Positions 1 through 10,503 of a DNA stretch of 64,000 nt are shown piece by piece. The stretch's first letter is position 1; the number at the start of each line of letters is the position of its first letter. The stretch comes from Heligmosomoides polygyrus polygyrus. Lineage: Eukaryota; Nematoda; Chromadorea; Rhabditida; Heligmosomidae. The stretch lies in assembly GCA_947396885.1 (NCBI GenBank), contig OX377206.1, positions 9,540,778 through 9,604,777 of the forward strand. Direction: 5' to 3'. The notes beneath the pieces are model-generated. The model searched no databases, was not told the DNA's origin, and saw only the letters and a list, made by a program, of their open reading frames with translations. The translations under genes were made by a program, and so were the position numbers.

Positions 1-240
1 GCCAGGCTCTCTCTCTCTCGCTCATTCATCGCGTTGCTCATCCGTCTATTCTGTTCGCTGTAGAAGCAGATTCGTCAGATTCTGATATACATCGAGAACA
101 GTTGGCTATTGATCAGCCGGGGCGAAAGGTGTGTCGAACGAGGGCATGTGCAAGGCATGTGCCGTATTCTGCCGCCTGACGAAAACAGCATGAAGAATCG
201 GAACGGTTTCGTAAAAAAAAAGCGGCCAAAAGTGGTGCAG
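1..240. other. Unassigned sequence at window start
   Basis: I see no gene, RNA or complete repeat here. The first 20 bases are a short CT-rich run. Confidence 0.4.
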
Positions 241-470
241 CAAAATGTGCAACTTTCACGTCGAAATGGACACTTTTCAAATAAAATTGAATACTTTTCT
301 AAACGCGAACTCCTCCAAATCGAAATGACCTTCAAACAGGTTAGACTACAGACTCAACAAGATGGTTAGAGTAATTTTTTGTTCAAGGAAAATTTGGTAT
401 AATATTCCTTGATTTTTTACTTACCTGTCTCAATAAGTGGAATAATTTTGTAAAAAAAATCATTCTCTCA
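241..470 (+). repeat. Dispersed AT-rich repeat R1, copy 1
   Basis: This stretch aligns with 49306-49553. Shared landmarks in the same order are GGACACTTTTCAAAT, GTTCAAGGAAAATTTGGTAT (CTCAAGG at the other site) and the CAATAAGTG block near the end. The other site is one arm of a long inverted repeat, so this is probably a single-arm copy of that element. No coding potential is evident. Confidence 0.6.
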
Positions 471-624
471 ACCACTGTGTTGGTTAGCGCGCTTTCAAAC
501 TTGGCCTGATCATGTTCTACGGATTTATGCTGATTGTGTCTTCTTTATCGTTTTGTTGCCGTTTTTCTTTTCCAAATGTAGTATCACATGTAGTAAATCG
601 AATCAATTCGAAGCGAAAAATTCA

Positions 625-914
625 GGGCGCGTGTAGCGCAAACGGAAGAGGTGCTAGCTGTAGCGCGCACCCGATACCAGGTTCCTGGTTCGAAGTTCCC
701 GCCCAGGCTAACCAAGCCATCCGTCCCTCCTGAATCTATGAATTGGTACCAGACTTGTCTGGGAAGGATAGAGCGCTGGCTTCCTCATCGACTGGCCACC
801 GTGAGTCATTGTGTGACCAAATATGTATTCAAATCGTCTCCACAACATCCCCTAGAAATAGAGTGCGTAGCGCATCCCAAAAGGAATTGAGTAACGCCGT
901 TTGTCCTCTTTATG
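625..914 (+). mobile_element. SINE-A copy, near full length
   Basis: A tRNA-derived retroposon. The head GGGCGCGTGTAGCGCA begins at 625 and a box B-like GGTTCGAAGTTCCCGCCC follows. The usual body (CCAAGCC, GAATTGGTACCAGACTTG, CTGGCCACCG, AAATATG) ends in the tail CATCCCAAAAGGAATTGAG. The copy is diverged in box A (GCAAACGG instead of GCAGTCGG) and has no clear target-site duplication, so it is probably old. Confidence 0.85.
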
Positions 915-1129
915 CCCCAGTATTCACTGTGAAAATAAAATAAAATGGTAGGCGCTATAGTTATGTACTTCTTCATTGGAATTCGCGATATGGTCAGTTA
1001 CGTACTTAGTTTACAGGAATTTAAAACATTGCAAACACCCGTAAAGGGCCAAAGTGACAGTCATGAAGAGCTTCGCCTATGAGAAACCTTGAAAAAACTG
1101 CAGAAAAACAGATGAACGTTGGCTTGATT

Positions 1130-1334
1130 GGGTCCTTGTCGCGAATGCGGGCAGCATTGAAAGGTATGTGCGCAGCAGCTGAACGCGACCAATCACAGCA
1201 CTAATCAGCCACGCGCTGGTCAAATGGGGCACCAACATTATACGCCATCTCGGATCGGCACGCAAAATCGACGCGGTTTGATTGGCTTGCGCGGTCCCAC
1301 CTCACCATGCTGCCTACATTCGCGACCAGGACCC
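1130..1334. mobile_element. MITE family M, copy 1
   Basis: A 205-bp element bounded by inverted repeats. The left end begins GGGTCCTTGTCGCGAATG and the reverse complement of the right end begins GGGTCCTGGTCGCGAATG. Both continue into a GGCAGCAT block. The interior holds opposed CCAAT-type motifs (GACCAATCA near 1188 and TGATTGGC near 1280). Two relatives lie at 10290-10503 and 49087-49281. There is no coding capacity, and the autonomous parent is not in the window. Confidence 0.75.
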
Positions 1335-1404
1335 TTAATTCTTTGGAGTTCCTTTGTTTAAAACCTGGAAGCTAATACAGAGTGGTATGATGTATGTTAG
1401 AATA

Positions 1405-1512
1405 ATGTTCAGTTGCGATTAAAACTTTGGCACCAGACGGAGCTCGAACCCGCGCCCTCTGTGTTCTGGGCAAGATGGTAACCCATTATACTACCAGCGT
1501 CGTCGATCAAAC
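1405..1512 (-). mobile_element. tRNA-derived SINE-B copy
   Basis: Read on the minus strand, this has a box A-like TGGTAGTATAATGGG and a box B GGGTTCGAGCTCC about 35 nt later. It ends in TCTGGTGCCA and a non-tRNA tail (AAAGTTTTAATCGCAACTG). The acceptor halves do not pair convincingly, so it is tRNA-derived rather than a working tRNA. The same tail plus box B recurs in the hairpin at 18590-18747, which shows that it is a second, rarer family distinct from SINE-A. Confidence 0.6.
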
Positions 1513-1524
1513 ACGACATCCCAG

Positions 1525-3212
1525 TATACGTATGTAAGAAAATTGCTATAATTGTCATGCTTTCGCTGAGCAGTGCGACTTTTTGTGCTTAAGCTGCACT
1601 ATATTTTTCTGCAGATGACTCCCCTATAGCCAAAGCAGTCGAAGAACAACATAAACGACATGAAACGCACAAAAAAAATTGTGCAATTTTCATGGCATTA
1701 GATGCAGAAATGTGGAGAGAAAAAACGGGAAGTGAAGCATTTCTAGCGAGTTTCGATCATAGACCTAGTCATTGAGCCACTCTACAACGTTTCGTAGAAA
1801 CCAAAAATATGAAAAATTTAAAAAGTAGCAGGACGGAAAACACAGACGATGTGGTCGCATGTAGCAATGCTAGCCAAACTTTCCACAGACAAAAGAAATC
1901 TTCCCTCTCTTATCAAACAATGCCGCTATCAGACAATGGGCTTCATTTGGGAGAGGAAGAAGAAGAACAAGCCGAAACATACATTCGTCGCCTGTGTTGA
2001 AAAGGGCAAGCCGGAATCGCAGAAGAAGCAATTGGAGACACGAAGTAACTTATTAGCGTTAAAAAGTTGTATAATGAAGCTCCACAATTATACCAGTTTC
2101 ACTTCGAATTAGGCACCTTTCATTTGATACCGGACCCTTTTAATATTAACTATATCATGACGTCATGAAAAATCCATATTGGACGCATCTAAATTCAACA
2201 TTTAAACTGTACACTTTTTAACTTGAAAGCGAGCACCTTAAAAAAGAAAAGGGGATTTTTCAAATTACACCGAACTTTTCTAAAGTTTAAATATATATAG
2301 TTTCATGAAGTCAAAATCAACTTTTTATCGGAATTTACATTTTGAAATTTTTCATGAGAAATCCGTCTTCGACATATCTAAATTTTTAACGGAAAACATT
2401 GTACGAATGCAAGGCAGAATATCTTCACGCGAACAATTCTTTGTCTTGGAGCACTTTATACTATATACTATATATATATGTAATGTATCGAAGCTTCGGT
2501 TTTCGTCAAGGAATTAAAAATTCTGTGCTCATTTAAAAAGTGTACGTATGTACAGGGTTTTTATTATACGCTGTAACAGAGTTTTTCACACAAATTTTCA
2601 TAAAACAAACGGCTGTCAAGCCATTGTTATGAAGGTTCTAATTTCGCTTAAGACATTTTTTTCATCAAAATTGTCCGGTATAATATAAAAGGTGTCCAGC
2701 CTAAAGTGAAAATGGTATAAAATAACAATGCTTGTTTTTCCCTGAAAACCGTCGGGCTGCACATTTTTGCACGAAAAATTGAAAACAAATTCAGTTTTCA
2801 GAGAAATTTTTGGTTCGATATCGCTCTCATTCGTGAAAGTCTGGAGGATATTCTATGGGTTTCTACGGCATCGTCGTTTTGGAGTAGCCCAGCAACACCT
2901 CTGGGCGAGAGTTACGAGAACTTCTTCCCCTTCTTTGTCCATTCTACAAACTCCATTCACCAGCCAACTCCGTGTCCCCTTTTATAACGGTGAAAACGTG
3001 CTGACATTGCCTAGCCGATCGCTCAGTGCTCTTGATAACGTTGGCGCATAAGCCTGAAGAAGAGGCCAAAAATAACGTTGATAAATATTGACCGTTCAGC
3101 TATCAACACTGCCAGTCGGCATTGCAGAAATAAATCTCGGCACAGCTGAAGTAGCCGCAGCTTCAACCATTTCAAAAGCATCAAGGATAAATGTCGGAGC
3201 TAAGCGCCCTTC
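1525..3212. other. AT-rich stretch without recognised features
   Basis: Low-complexity AT-rich DNA with a short TA run near 2460-2480. I find no transposon ends, RNA gene or coding-like frame. Confidence 0.4.
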
Positions 3213-3213
3213 T

Positions 3214-3262
3214 GTGATATGCACCACGCATTGAACTTCTACTGGATGTAGTGGAGGCAATT
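3214..3262 (-). mobile_element. SINE-A tail fragment
   Basis: GCACCACGCATTGAACTTCT followed by ACTGGATGTAGTGGAGGCAA matches the 3' part of SINE-A in reverse orientation. Only about 50 bp is recognisable. Confidence 0.55.
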
Positions 3263-3845
3263 TTTTCCATTTTTCTTAAGCAATAAATTTCGGCAGCTCT
3301 CCTCCGATCCAGTAAATTTAATATTGTTCAGTCATTTTCGGAGAAGCCTGGCACAAATTTACCGACCTGTGAACGATGGATGGCCTGGTTAGCCTCAAGA
3401 GAGGTACCTTTCTATAGGAAAAAAATGTACCACTGTTAGAACTGATACAAATCAAATTTGTCCTCGAAATCCAAAATCCATCACAATTTGAGACAGTGCC
3501 TGATTCAATGAAGAAAAAATCTAACTGGTCGACGGGAGTCAGCACCTGTGACAACTACCTATTCGAAGCTAAATCCCACGAAAACTACGACTCGAACAAA
3601 AAATCCCAGTGCCAAAATGAACCGCTTCCAGTCAAACAACGATTTTACCTAAAATATTTTCAGTGTATGCATTTGATGCATAAGGATCTCACAAGGAGAC
3701 TTACCTTTACATACCTCCTCCATGACCGAGAGACTATCAAGTTTGACAGTGTTCTACGAAATGGTCGAGATAGTGGATTCTATCTTTTCTACAATTCATC
3801 AACAGCTCTGTTCTACGTATCACAAAGAGATTCCAGTGTCCTAGG

Positions 3846-4125
3846 ATAGAGGACAGTCTTTCAGTCGGTTTAGAATGCGCCACGCATTCTACTTTTATGC
3901 GATGTCGTGCAAACAATTTGAGTTTTTGGCCTATGCAATGGCTTTCGATGGCCAACCGATGAATAAGTCAGAACTTCCTCCGAGAAGTCCTCCGAGAAGT
4001 CTAGTACCAAGTCACCTAACCCGTAAGAATAGAGGGCTTAGACAATCTGAGCAGAATCCTAACCACGAACCTGGAATTGGGTGGGCGCGGCAGCCGGCGC
4101 CGCCTCCGACTGCGCTAACACGCCC
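3846..4125 (-). mobile_element. SINE-A copy, near full length
   Basis: A reverse-strand copy with tail block ATGCGCCACGCATTCTACTT, body block GGCCAACCGATGAATAAGTC and a degenerate head ending AGCGCAGTCGG-like on the minus strand. CCTAGG occurs at both edges (3840-3845 and 4126-4131) and may be a short target-site duplication. It lies just upstream of an RTE-type remnant. Confidence 0.8.
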
Positions 4126-4189
4126 CCTAGGGACTGACTACCAAGAAAAAAGTTAACACAGTTTCAAATCACCAGTTTGCTGCCAATTA

Positions 4190-4556
4190 GCCGGCTCGAG
4201 AAGGCCGGAGTTCCGAAATTCGTCGACGTTCAAGGATCGGAGACCGTGTCGCATGGGCCAACTCGACGAAAATTAGGTGGGCCGACCAAGTAATAGGCTT
4301 AGCAAATACCCACTGGAGGGGGCTGTCAACCGTTGACTGGATTCCGCGGGATGTCAAAAAACACCAGAACGTTCACCAGCGCGTTGGTCGGACTTCTTCA
4401 TGAAAGTCCTGAGCCTACAATATGGCGCTCTTCGTATCCCTCAAGAGAGGGAGATCCATTGGAGCACTCTGGCAGGGACGAATGGAGACGTTGCTGACGC
4501 CCGCTCGAGCAACTCGATGATCAGTGGGACGACAGGTGACGCAGGTGATTAACCGT
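4190..4556 (+). pseudogene. RTE-type non-LTR retrotransposon remnant (RT C-terminus)
   Basis: Two frames on the plus strand join to give the C-terminal end typical of RTE-clade LINE polyproteins of nematodes and other animals. The first (about 4248-4380) reads STKIRWADQVIGLANTHW and then DWIPRDVKKH. The second, after a +1 shift at about 4382, reads RWSDFFMKVLSLQYGALRIP and then HWSTLAGTNGD. The RWAGH/RWADQ, WIPRDVKR and RWSDFF blocks in this order are the family signature as I know it. The reverse transcriptase core and endonuclease are absent and the frame is broken, so this is a dead 3' fragment. An RTE-like LINE is a plausible source of enzymes for SINE-A, but no shared 3' end is visible here. 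Confidence 0.65.
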
Positions 4557-4560
4557 TTCA

Positions 4561-5433
4561 TTCACCACATAAGGCTCGAGCCCACAGTTAACTACTTCAT
4601 TTAAAACACTAGCCAGTAAGGCTATTGTTAGGCAGCATTGAAAGGTTCTCTTATAGTATTTACAATCATGTATTCGGGAACGACGCTAAAAATTCGACTA
4701 GAAAAATTCAGTGAATAAAAATTCTACAGGAACGACAAAGATATAAAATAGTGCAGAAATGATCGAGTGGGTGAAAATGTGCGGTAAAAGACGCGCAATT
4801 AATTTTGCCAAAAAAAAATAGAAAAGAAAGCTGTAATCCTAGCTATGGCAGTACACTTATCATCTGATGAGTTCAACCAATAATGGATAGTGATCTTCTC
4901 TGAATAGAATAAGAGTAAAACACTTCTCAATAGAAGAAAGGGCCCGTAACAGAGTGGTGAATAATACGTCAGAGGAGTTTGCCCAAAGGCTGAGTGAAAA
5001 TGGCTCATAGCACCGTTCAAGGATGTTTGCAGAAGAGAGTTATAAGAGCACGTGGATAGCCAGATGATTCAGTGTAGGTTTGTTCAGTGAACTAGGTCAG
5101 AAGAGCACTCATCAATGACTCTTCAGAATGAGACATCGAATCGGCACGCGCACGCAGCGCTGTTTATTGCGAGACAGAGTTTACACGAAGTGGTCGTTGC
5201 TTCGCCATCGAACGTTCCGTGTTTCCGTTTAGTGTATAGCGGTACAAATGGCCGATAATAGAGGGAAAATGACGAGGAAGTGACCAATGGTTTCAATCGA
5301 AGGATGTGCCACGCAATCTGCTTCCTCGCCGTATATTTGAACCGTGTTTGACATCCATTACACTGGACTGATGGCCTTCGCCGTTTAAATGTTGTTAAGG
5401 TCGCCTTTTTCCAAATTTTCTTCCTCCATGACA
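4561..5433. other. Stretch without recognised genes
   Basis: A short match to the MITE M end (GGCAGCATTGAAAGGTT near 4632) is the only repeat-like signal. No coding-like frame is supported. Confidence 0.35.
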
Positions 5434-5434
5434 C

Positions 5435-5463
5435 TATGCGTGGCACATCCCAAAAGGGATTGA
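5435..5463 (+). mobile_element. SINE-A 3' tail fragment
   Basis: About 29 bp matching the end of SINE-A (GCGTGGCACATCCCAAAAGG) abuts the head of the next full SINE directly. It is either a relic of an older SINE used as a target or part of a head-to-tail dimer. Confidence 0.6.
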
Positions 5464-5757
5464 GGCGCGTGTAGCGCAGTCGGAGGAAGCGCCGGCTGTC
5501 GTGTGCACCCGATACCAGGTTCCTGGTTCGGATTTCCCGCCCAGGGCAACCAAGCCTTCCATCCCTCCGGGGTCGGTGAATTGGTACCAGACTTGTCCGG
5601 AAAGGGTAGAGCGCTGACTTCTTCATCGGCTGGCCACCGCAAGTCATTGTGTGGCCAAATACGCATTCAAATCGCCTCCACGACATCTCGTAGATGTAGA
5701 ATGCGTGGGGCATCCCAAAAGGGATTGAGTAACGCCGTCTTTTATCCTTGTTATCCT
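5464..5757 (+). mobile_element. SINE-A copy, full length
   Basis: The head GGCGCGTGTAGCGCAGTCGG contains box A (TAGCGCAGTCGG), with box B GGTTCGGATTTCCC about 50 nt later. The body and tail end in GCATCCCAAAAGGGATTGAG and a TTTTATCCTTGTTATCC tail. The copy is close to consensus. Confidence 0.88.
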
Positions 5758-6219
5758 ATGACACTATATCCTGTTGGATACCTTAACACATGGAAGAGGC
5801 ATAGTTTTAAACATATGTCCCTTAAAGATGGAAGTTTTCAAGCAGTTTTCAATGGCAAGAGAAAACAGCAATTTAAATGTCATAGGATTCATGCTCTGAA
5901 TATCGAAAACGATGAGTCACAATCTGAAACGGAAGTGTCTAGGAAAGCAACAGTGAAAGGTTGGCATGCGACATTTGAACTGCCGGTCTCGAAACTGACT
6001 TTTCCGAAAGGAAAAACACTGTCTTGCCCATTGTTTAGTAATCAGGTTGCAAAAAATTCTCTCCACACTTCGAAAAACATTTTACCGTTCTCCTTGTAAA
6101 CGCACTGGCCAATAGTGATTGCTGATTTCGTAATCCTATCACACTTGTCTACCGTTCGCACGCGGACAGAGGTCAAGTCCTTTCTTGCATTTAATTATCT
6201 ATCCACTTTTCCGGACCCA

Positions 6220-7531
6220 ATGCCAGATCTACCTCATGGCCATTTTCGGCACGGCATTCTTCACGAATTGGTTAAAGGATCTACAGCACGTCAGACAGCC
6301 GACCAAATTAAAGATATATATGGCTTGGGATCTATTACTCATCGCACCTGTTACGAATGGTTCGGAAAGTTTTTGAAGGGAGATTATCCACTCGAGGACA
6401 AAGCAAGGTCAGGAAGGCCAACTGAATTGGACGACACTGAACTACTCCATCTTCTTCGTGCCGATAGTAGGCAGACGACACGTCATCTGGCAGAGAAGCT
6501 CGAAGTGTTTCATAGGATAGTGGGAATCCATCTGAAGAATCTTGGCTTTGCATGGAAATTTTTTAGCTTGGATTTCACATGCCCTGTCAGACACTCAGAA
6601 AGGTCAACGGCTCTCCGTCGCTGCTTCTCTTCTGTCCAGATATGAAAGAAAATCGTTTCTGCCGCGGATTGTGACAGGCAATGAGTCCTGGGTTCTGGAT
6701 GCCAACTTCCGATGAAAAAGACAATGGGTACAAAAAAGAGAGAACCCTAAGCCTGATCTCAAGCCCATTGTTCACGAAAGGAAGATTCTTTTGACTGTTT
6801 GGTAGGATATCAGAGGAGTGATTTAACTGGGAAACTCTCAGAAGTAGAGAAACACTTACTGCTGCCACAGACAGTGGCCAACTCCACAAAGTCGCCGCAG
6901 CTCTCCAAGAAAAGAGGCCTGAGAAACCAAGAGTGGTGATCCTGCATGACAATGCAGAATCACATGTTGCAAGACTTACGAGAGAAAAGGAGCTGGGCTG
7001 GGAGGTAATGCCACATCCGCCCTATAGCCCTGACCTCGCCCCTACTGAATACCGTCTCTTCCGTGCTCTCAAGCAAGAAATTGGAGGGAAATATTTTGAA
7101 ACGAATGAAGACCTCAAAAATTGGATTTAGCAATGGTTCTACTCCAGAACTGCAGTCTTTTAACTAGAGAAATTAGAAAAGTACCCAGTCTTTGGACAAG
7201 TGTAAAGGATAAAGGATAAAGGACGGCGTTATTCAATCCCTTTTGGGATGCGCCACGCATTCTACTTCTACGGGATGTCGTAGAGGCGACTTGAATGCGT
7301 ATTTGGCCATACAATGATCTGCGGTGGCCAGCCGATGAACAAGTCAGCGCTCTATCCTTCTCAGACAAGTCTGGTACCAATTCACCGAGCCCGGAGGGAT
7401 GGAAGCTTGGTAGGGAAATCCGAACCAGGAACCTGGTATCGAGTGCACCCGACAGCCGGCGCCTCCTCCGACTGCGCTACTCGCGCCCATGGACAAGTGA
7501 ATTGGAACAAAATGGAGATCATCTCAAATGA
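6220..7531 (+). pseudogene. Mariner transposase pseudogene
   Basis: The N-terminal half is intact from ATG 6220 to about 6570. It shows the mariner helix-turn-helix region (HGHFRHGILHELVKGSTARQ, YEWFGKF, LEDKARSGRPTELDD). Frameshifts and stops then scatter the catalytic domain. The first catalytic Asp block reads TGNESW (D to N). The second reads HDNAESHVAR and is intact. The third reads SPDLAPTEYRLF (D to E), two residues closer to the second Asp than the DD34D norm. SINE-A interrupts the C-terminus, and the residual ELEQNGDHLK end resumes after the SINE. The protein cannot be active. Confidence 0.85.
7203..7489 (-). mobile_element. SINE-A copy with perfect 10-bp TSD
   Basis: A reverse-strand, full-length copy flanked by TGGACAAGTG at 7193-7202 and 7490-7499. 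It lies inside the C-terminal coding region of the decayed mariner, so the SINE is younger than that mariner. The head and tail match the consensus, and the tail repeats appear as AAAGGATAAAGGATAAAGG on the plus strand. Confidence 0.92.
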
Positions 7532-7644
7532 TTTGACTTTGTAGTTGCGAAGTGATAAATCTTTTTAAAAAAATGAAAAAAAACTTTTTCCCAACCTAAT
7601 ACCACAAGTTCCTGTACAATTCAAATACGTGTCCAAACAGGTTC

Positions 7645-7712
7645 TACGAAAGAAGTAGAATGCGTGGTGCATCCATCAAAGGGATTGACTAACACCGACC
7701 TACCCCTTTATC
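7645..7712 (+). mobile_element. SINE-A tail fragment
   Basis: AGAAGTAGAATGCGTGGTGC and GGGATTGACTAACACCG match the SINE 3' region. The head and body are missing. Confidence 0.7.
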
Positions 7713-7761
7713 TTCTACCCAAGCACATGAACCGTGGTTTAGAAACCCGCAGTCACAAATA

Positions 7762-8126
7762 GAGGATATAAAGGATAAAGGACGACGTTACTCAATCTCT
7801 TTTGGAATGAGCCACGCATTCTACTTCTACGGTACGTCGTGGAGGCGATTTGAATGCGTATTTGGCAACACCATGAATTGCGGTGGCAGGTCGATGAACA
7901 AGTAAGCGCTTTATCCTTCCCAGAGAGGTCCGATACCAATTACCGACCCCAGAAGGATGGAGGGCTTGGTTGGCCTGGGCGGGAAATCTGAACCAAGAAG
8001 GTACCAATTCGCCGAGCCCGGAAAAATGAAAGGCTGGATTGGCCTGGACGGGAAATCCGAACCAGGAACCTGGTATCGGGTGCCCGCGACAGCTGGCACC
8101 TTCTCCGACTGCGCTACACGCGCTCT
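7762..8126 (-). mobile_element. SINE-A copy with internal duplication
   Basis: Flanked by a perfect 12-bp duplication CAGTCACAAATA (7750-7761 and 8127-8138). At 365 bp it is about 70 bp longer than normal. The block GGCCTGGGCGGGAAATCTGA to GGTACCAATTC near 7974-8012 is repeated at about 8040-8060. The body segment just inside the tRNA head was therefore duplicated in tandem before or after insertion. Confidence 0.9.
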
Positions 8127-8138
8127 CAGTCACAAATA

Positions 8139-8584
8139 CTTCCTATATTCCAACTGGTTCTGGCCACCAATCTTTCGCAAAAATTTCGCAAAAAATGAAA
8201 AGAAACTCTACAACAGGACAAGTGTAGCACTAGTCTGCAGGCACCAGACGCGAAGGGTAAGAAAAGTGCGAATTGTGGCTAGCGGGCCATCATAAAACTA
8301 AGATGAAGACGACAACTGCCGGCAGAATTCTGTCCGCTATCTCCGGTCACAGTTCATGGCGGCCACTATCAGTACGCCTAGGTTCTCGGATTAGTACTAA
8401 GCCAGAGAAACAAGAACAATGAAACAGACGGAATTTTCAGGTCTCCGACTATCATCACTGATTGCATAAGGAACAGATCAAAGTATGTTGAGAAGGCTGG
8501 ACACCTCACGTGGTTAGTAGATGCCATGGGCGTTTCCCATTCGGGCCGAAATCTGCAAGCGTATGGGGACAGCTACTCACCATG
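8139..8584. other. Unassigned stretch
   Basis: No repeat match or coding-like frame was recognised. Confidence 0.35.
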
Positions 8585-8645
8585 AAGAATAAAGGATAAG
8601 GACGACGTCAATCAACCCCTTTAGGGATGTGTCACGCATCCTGAC
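8585..8645 (-). mobile_element. SINE-A tail fragment
   Basis: GAATAAAGGATAAGGACGAC and the diverged GGGATGTGTCACGCATCC match only the SINE 3' end. Confidence 0.65.
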
Positions 8646-8781
8646 AATAATCTTCATCATTTTTGTTTGGCATTCAGCAATCCTCAAAAACTAACAATAA
8701 GAACTAGCATGAATAAAAGATAAAGGTGGGCGAACGAAAAAAAGACGGATAATGCCAAGCCACAAAAGGCGGATAAGGGTA

Positions 8782-9058
8782 AGCAACTTACTTTACGGGA
8801 TGCGCCACGCATTATACTTCTGCGGAATGTCGTGGAGGCAATTTGAATGCGTACCGGGCGTATACAATGAATTGCTGAGGCCAACCGATGAAGAAGTCAG
8901 CGCTTTGTCCTCCTCATGCAAGTCTGGCACCAATTCACCGACCCCAGAGGGATGTAGGGCTTGGTTGGCCTTGGCCTGGGCGGGAAATTCGAACCATGGA
9001 CCTAGCATCGGGTGCGCGCGACAGCTGTTCCCCTCTCCGACTGAGCTAAGACGCGCCC
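8782..9058 (-). mobile_element. SINE-A copy, near full length, diverged
   Basis: GGGATGCGCCACGCATTATA through to the head complement CTGAGCTAAGACGCGCCC. GGTTGGCCTTGGCCTGGGCG is a small local duplication. The tail side (8700-8782) is scrambled. Confidence 0.8.
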
Positions 9059-9244
9059 TATGGTTGATTAGAAATTAAAATTTAGCACACTTTTGCTTAT
9101 TCTATCTCAGATACTTCTCATTTTTGTCTTCAAGTCTTAGCATACTTAATAGTGGTTAAGTTTTATTTTGGGTGAATGCATTGCATTCTGCAGTTTTACA
9201 TTACATTTTGTTATCTCACGACTGTCTTATACGGCCGTAATAAA

Positions 9245-9268
9245 TTATTATTATTATTATCATTATTA

Positions 9269-9305
<37 letters not shown>
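9245..9305. repeat. (ATT)n microsatellite
   Basis: About 60 bp of ATT repeats with a few CATT interruptions. Confidence 0.95.
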
Positions 9306-10053
9306 CTCACGAGTGTGCGAAAACTGATAGGACTTTCTTTACAATACAATATCTATGACAATGGTCATAAGAGAAATTGATTATGAAATTATCGCAAAGT
9401 ATCAAATATTCTGCTGATGATCGCAACATTGACGACAAAAAATCAATAAAAAGAAAGAGGCTGACAAGAGGATCCCACAGACTGAATAGGATAGGACAAC
9501 GAGCATCCGCGGAGGGCACACATTAGCATTTTTCCCACCCTCCCCTGGCATCAATGCCAACGAGTGGTCGTGGTTTCCTAAGCTCGCCTAGGCAGATTCG
9601 GCGAATTATTCTACTGCTGAACAAAAGAGGAAGTCAATCGGGAGTTTGCAGACTCTAATTTATAGGCTTTTATGACATTTTCAGTAAGTAACATTCAAGA
9701 AGCAGCGCGTGATGAAGCGGTTGAAGAAGACGCCGGCTCTCACGTGTACTCTGATTGTAGGCTTATTTATTTATTTATTCATTTATTTATTCAGAGCGTA
9801 AGCATGACACTCACGCGCAAAACAAATGAGAAAAAGCAACACGTTCTACCAAAAAAAGTTACAAGACAACATCCAAACGTAGACAAGAGGCACCTGTAAT
9901 TCTGAAGGCAGCTATGAACAGAATTTAGTTAACAGCAGAATTTAGTCAGCAGCAATTTCCTGAAGACATGCATGGATAAGGACAGAAGATTTTCGTTTTC
10001 CGCAAGATGAGAGTTGAGTTCCCGCAGCCTTCTATATGTCAAAAATGAAGGTT
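9306..10053. other. Unassigned stretch with (ATTT)n tract
   Basis: A (TTTA)n tract lies at about 9760-9793. No gene-like frame was recognised. Confidence 0.4.
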
Positions 10054-10251
10054 GTAGGTTCGGGTCACGCCCTCCTAACTAACTTTTCATCTGTCCAGTG
10101 TTGGTGAATTAGTACACTCAGGTGGCAAAGGAGAGTCTTTTTACAAGCCAAATACGTCCAAGCCACCTCCACGATGTCCAACAGAAGCAGCATGCACGGC
10201 GCATTCCAAAAAGGGATTGAATAGCGCCGCCCTTTCTTTTTATCCTTCAGC
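10054..10251 (+). mobile_element. SINE-A copy lacking most of the head
   Basis: Starts near box B (GGTTCGGGTCACGCCC) and continues through TTGGTGAATTAGTACAC to GCGCATTCCAAAAAGGGATT and the TTTTTATCC tail. It is 5'-truncated and diverged. Confidence 0.75.
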
Positions 10252-10289
10252 ACTCACGAGGCAATGGAAGAAAAATAGGTAGATAAACC

Positions 10290-10503
10290 AGACTTGTCCA
10301 CGTCACGAATGTGGGCAGCAACGGAAGATGGGAGCGCGGCAATCAATCATAACAAATCAGGATACCGACCGAGGACTCGCCAGCCAGTCAAGGCACCGGT
10401 CGTGCAGATCTCTGATAGGCACGCACGCTACTACGATGCAGCCCTATTGGCTGGCGCATTCTCACCTTTCAATGCTGGCCAAATTCGCGACTACAGCTCT
10501 TAA
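10290..10503. mobile_element. MITE family M, copy 2
   Basis: The ends CGTCACGAATGTGGGCAGCA (left) and the complement of GCTGGCCAAATTCGCGAC (right) match the family at 1130-1334. Inner blocks GGAAGATGGGAGCGC and CACCTTTCAATGCTGGCC are also shared. CCAAT-type motifs (GGCAATCAATC and CCTATTGGCTGG) lie near opposite ends. Confidence 0.7.

Larger units (their letters stand above)
6042..7599 (+). mobile_element. Degenerate mariner element with a nested SINE
   Basis: The 3' end is clear: CCCAACCTAA followed by TA (7600-7601), the reverse complement of a TTAGGTTGGG mariner end. The 5' end is degenerate (AGGTTGCAAAAAATT at about 6043). Without the inserted SINE and its duplicated target, the element is about 1.26 kb, the usual mariner length. 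It carries a broken transposase on the plus strand. The exact 5' boundary is inferred. Confidence 0.75.

Noticed and set aside
1432..1512. Functional tRNA gene on the minus strand
   Set aside because: Box A and box B are present, but the acceptor halves do not pair and a SINE tail follows.
5123..6099. Long frames of 196-198 codons on both strands
   Set aside because: Both run across the SINE-A copy at 5464-5757 and share the standard SINE translation. They are not genes.
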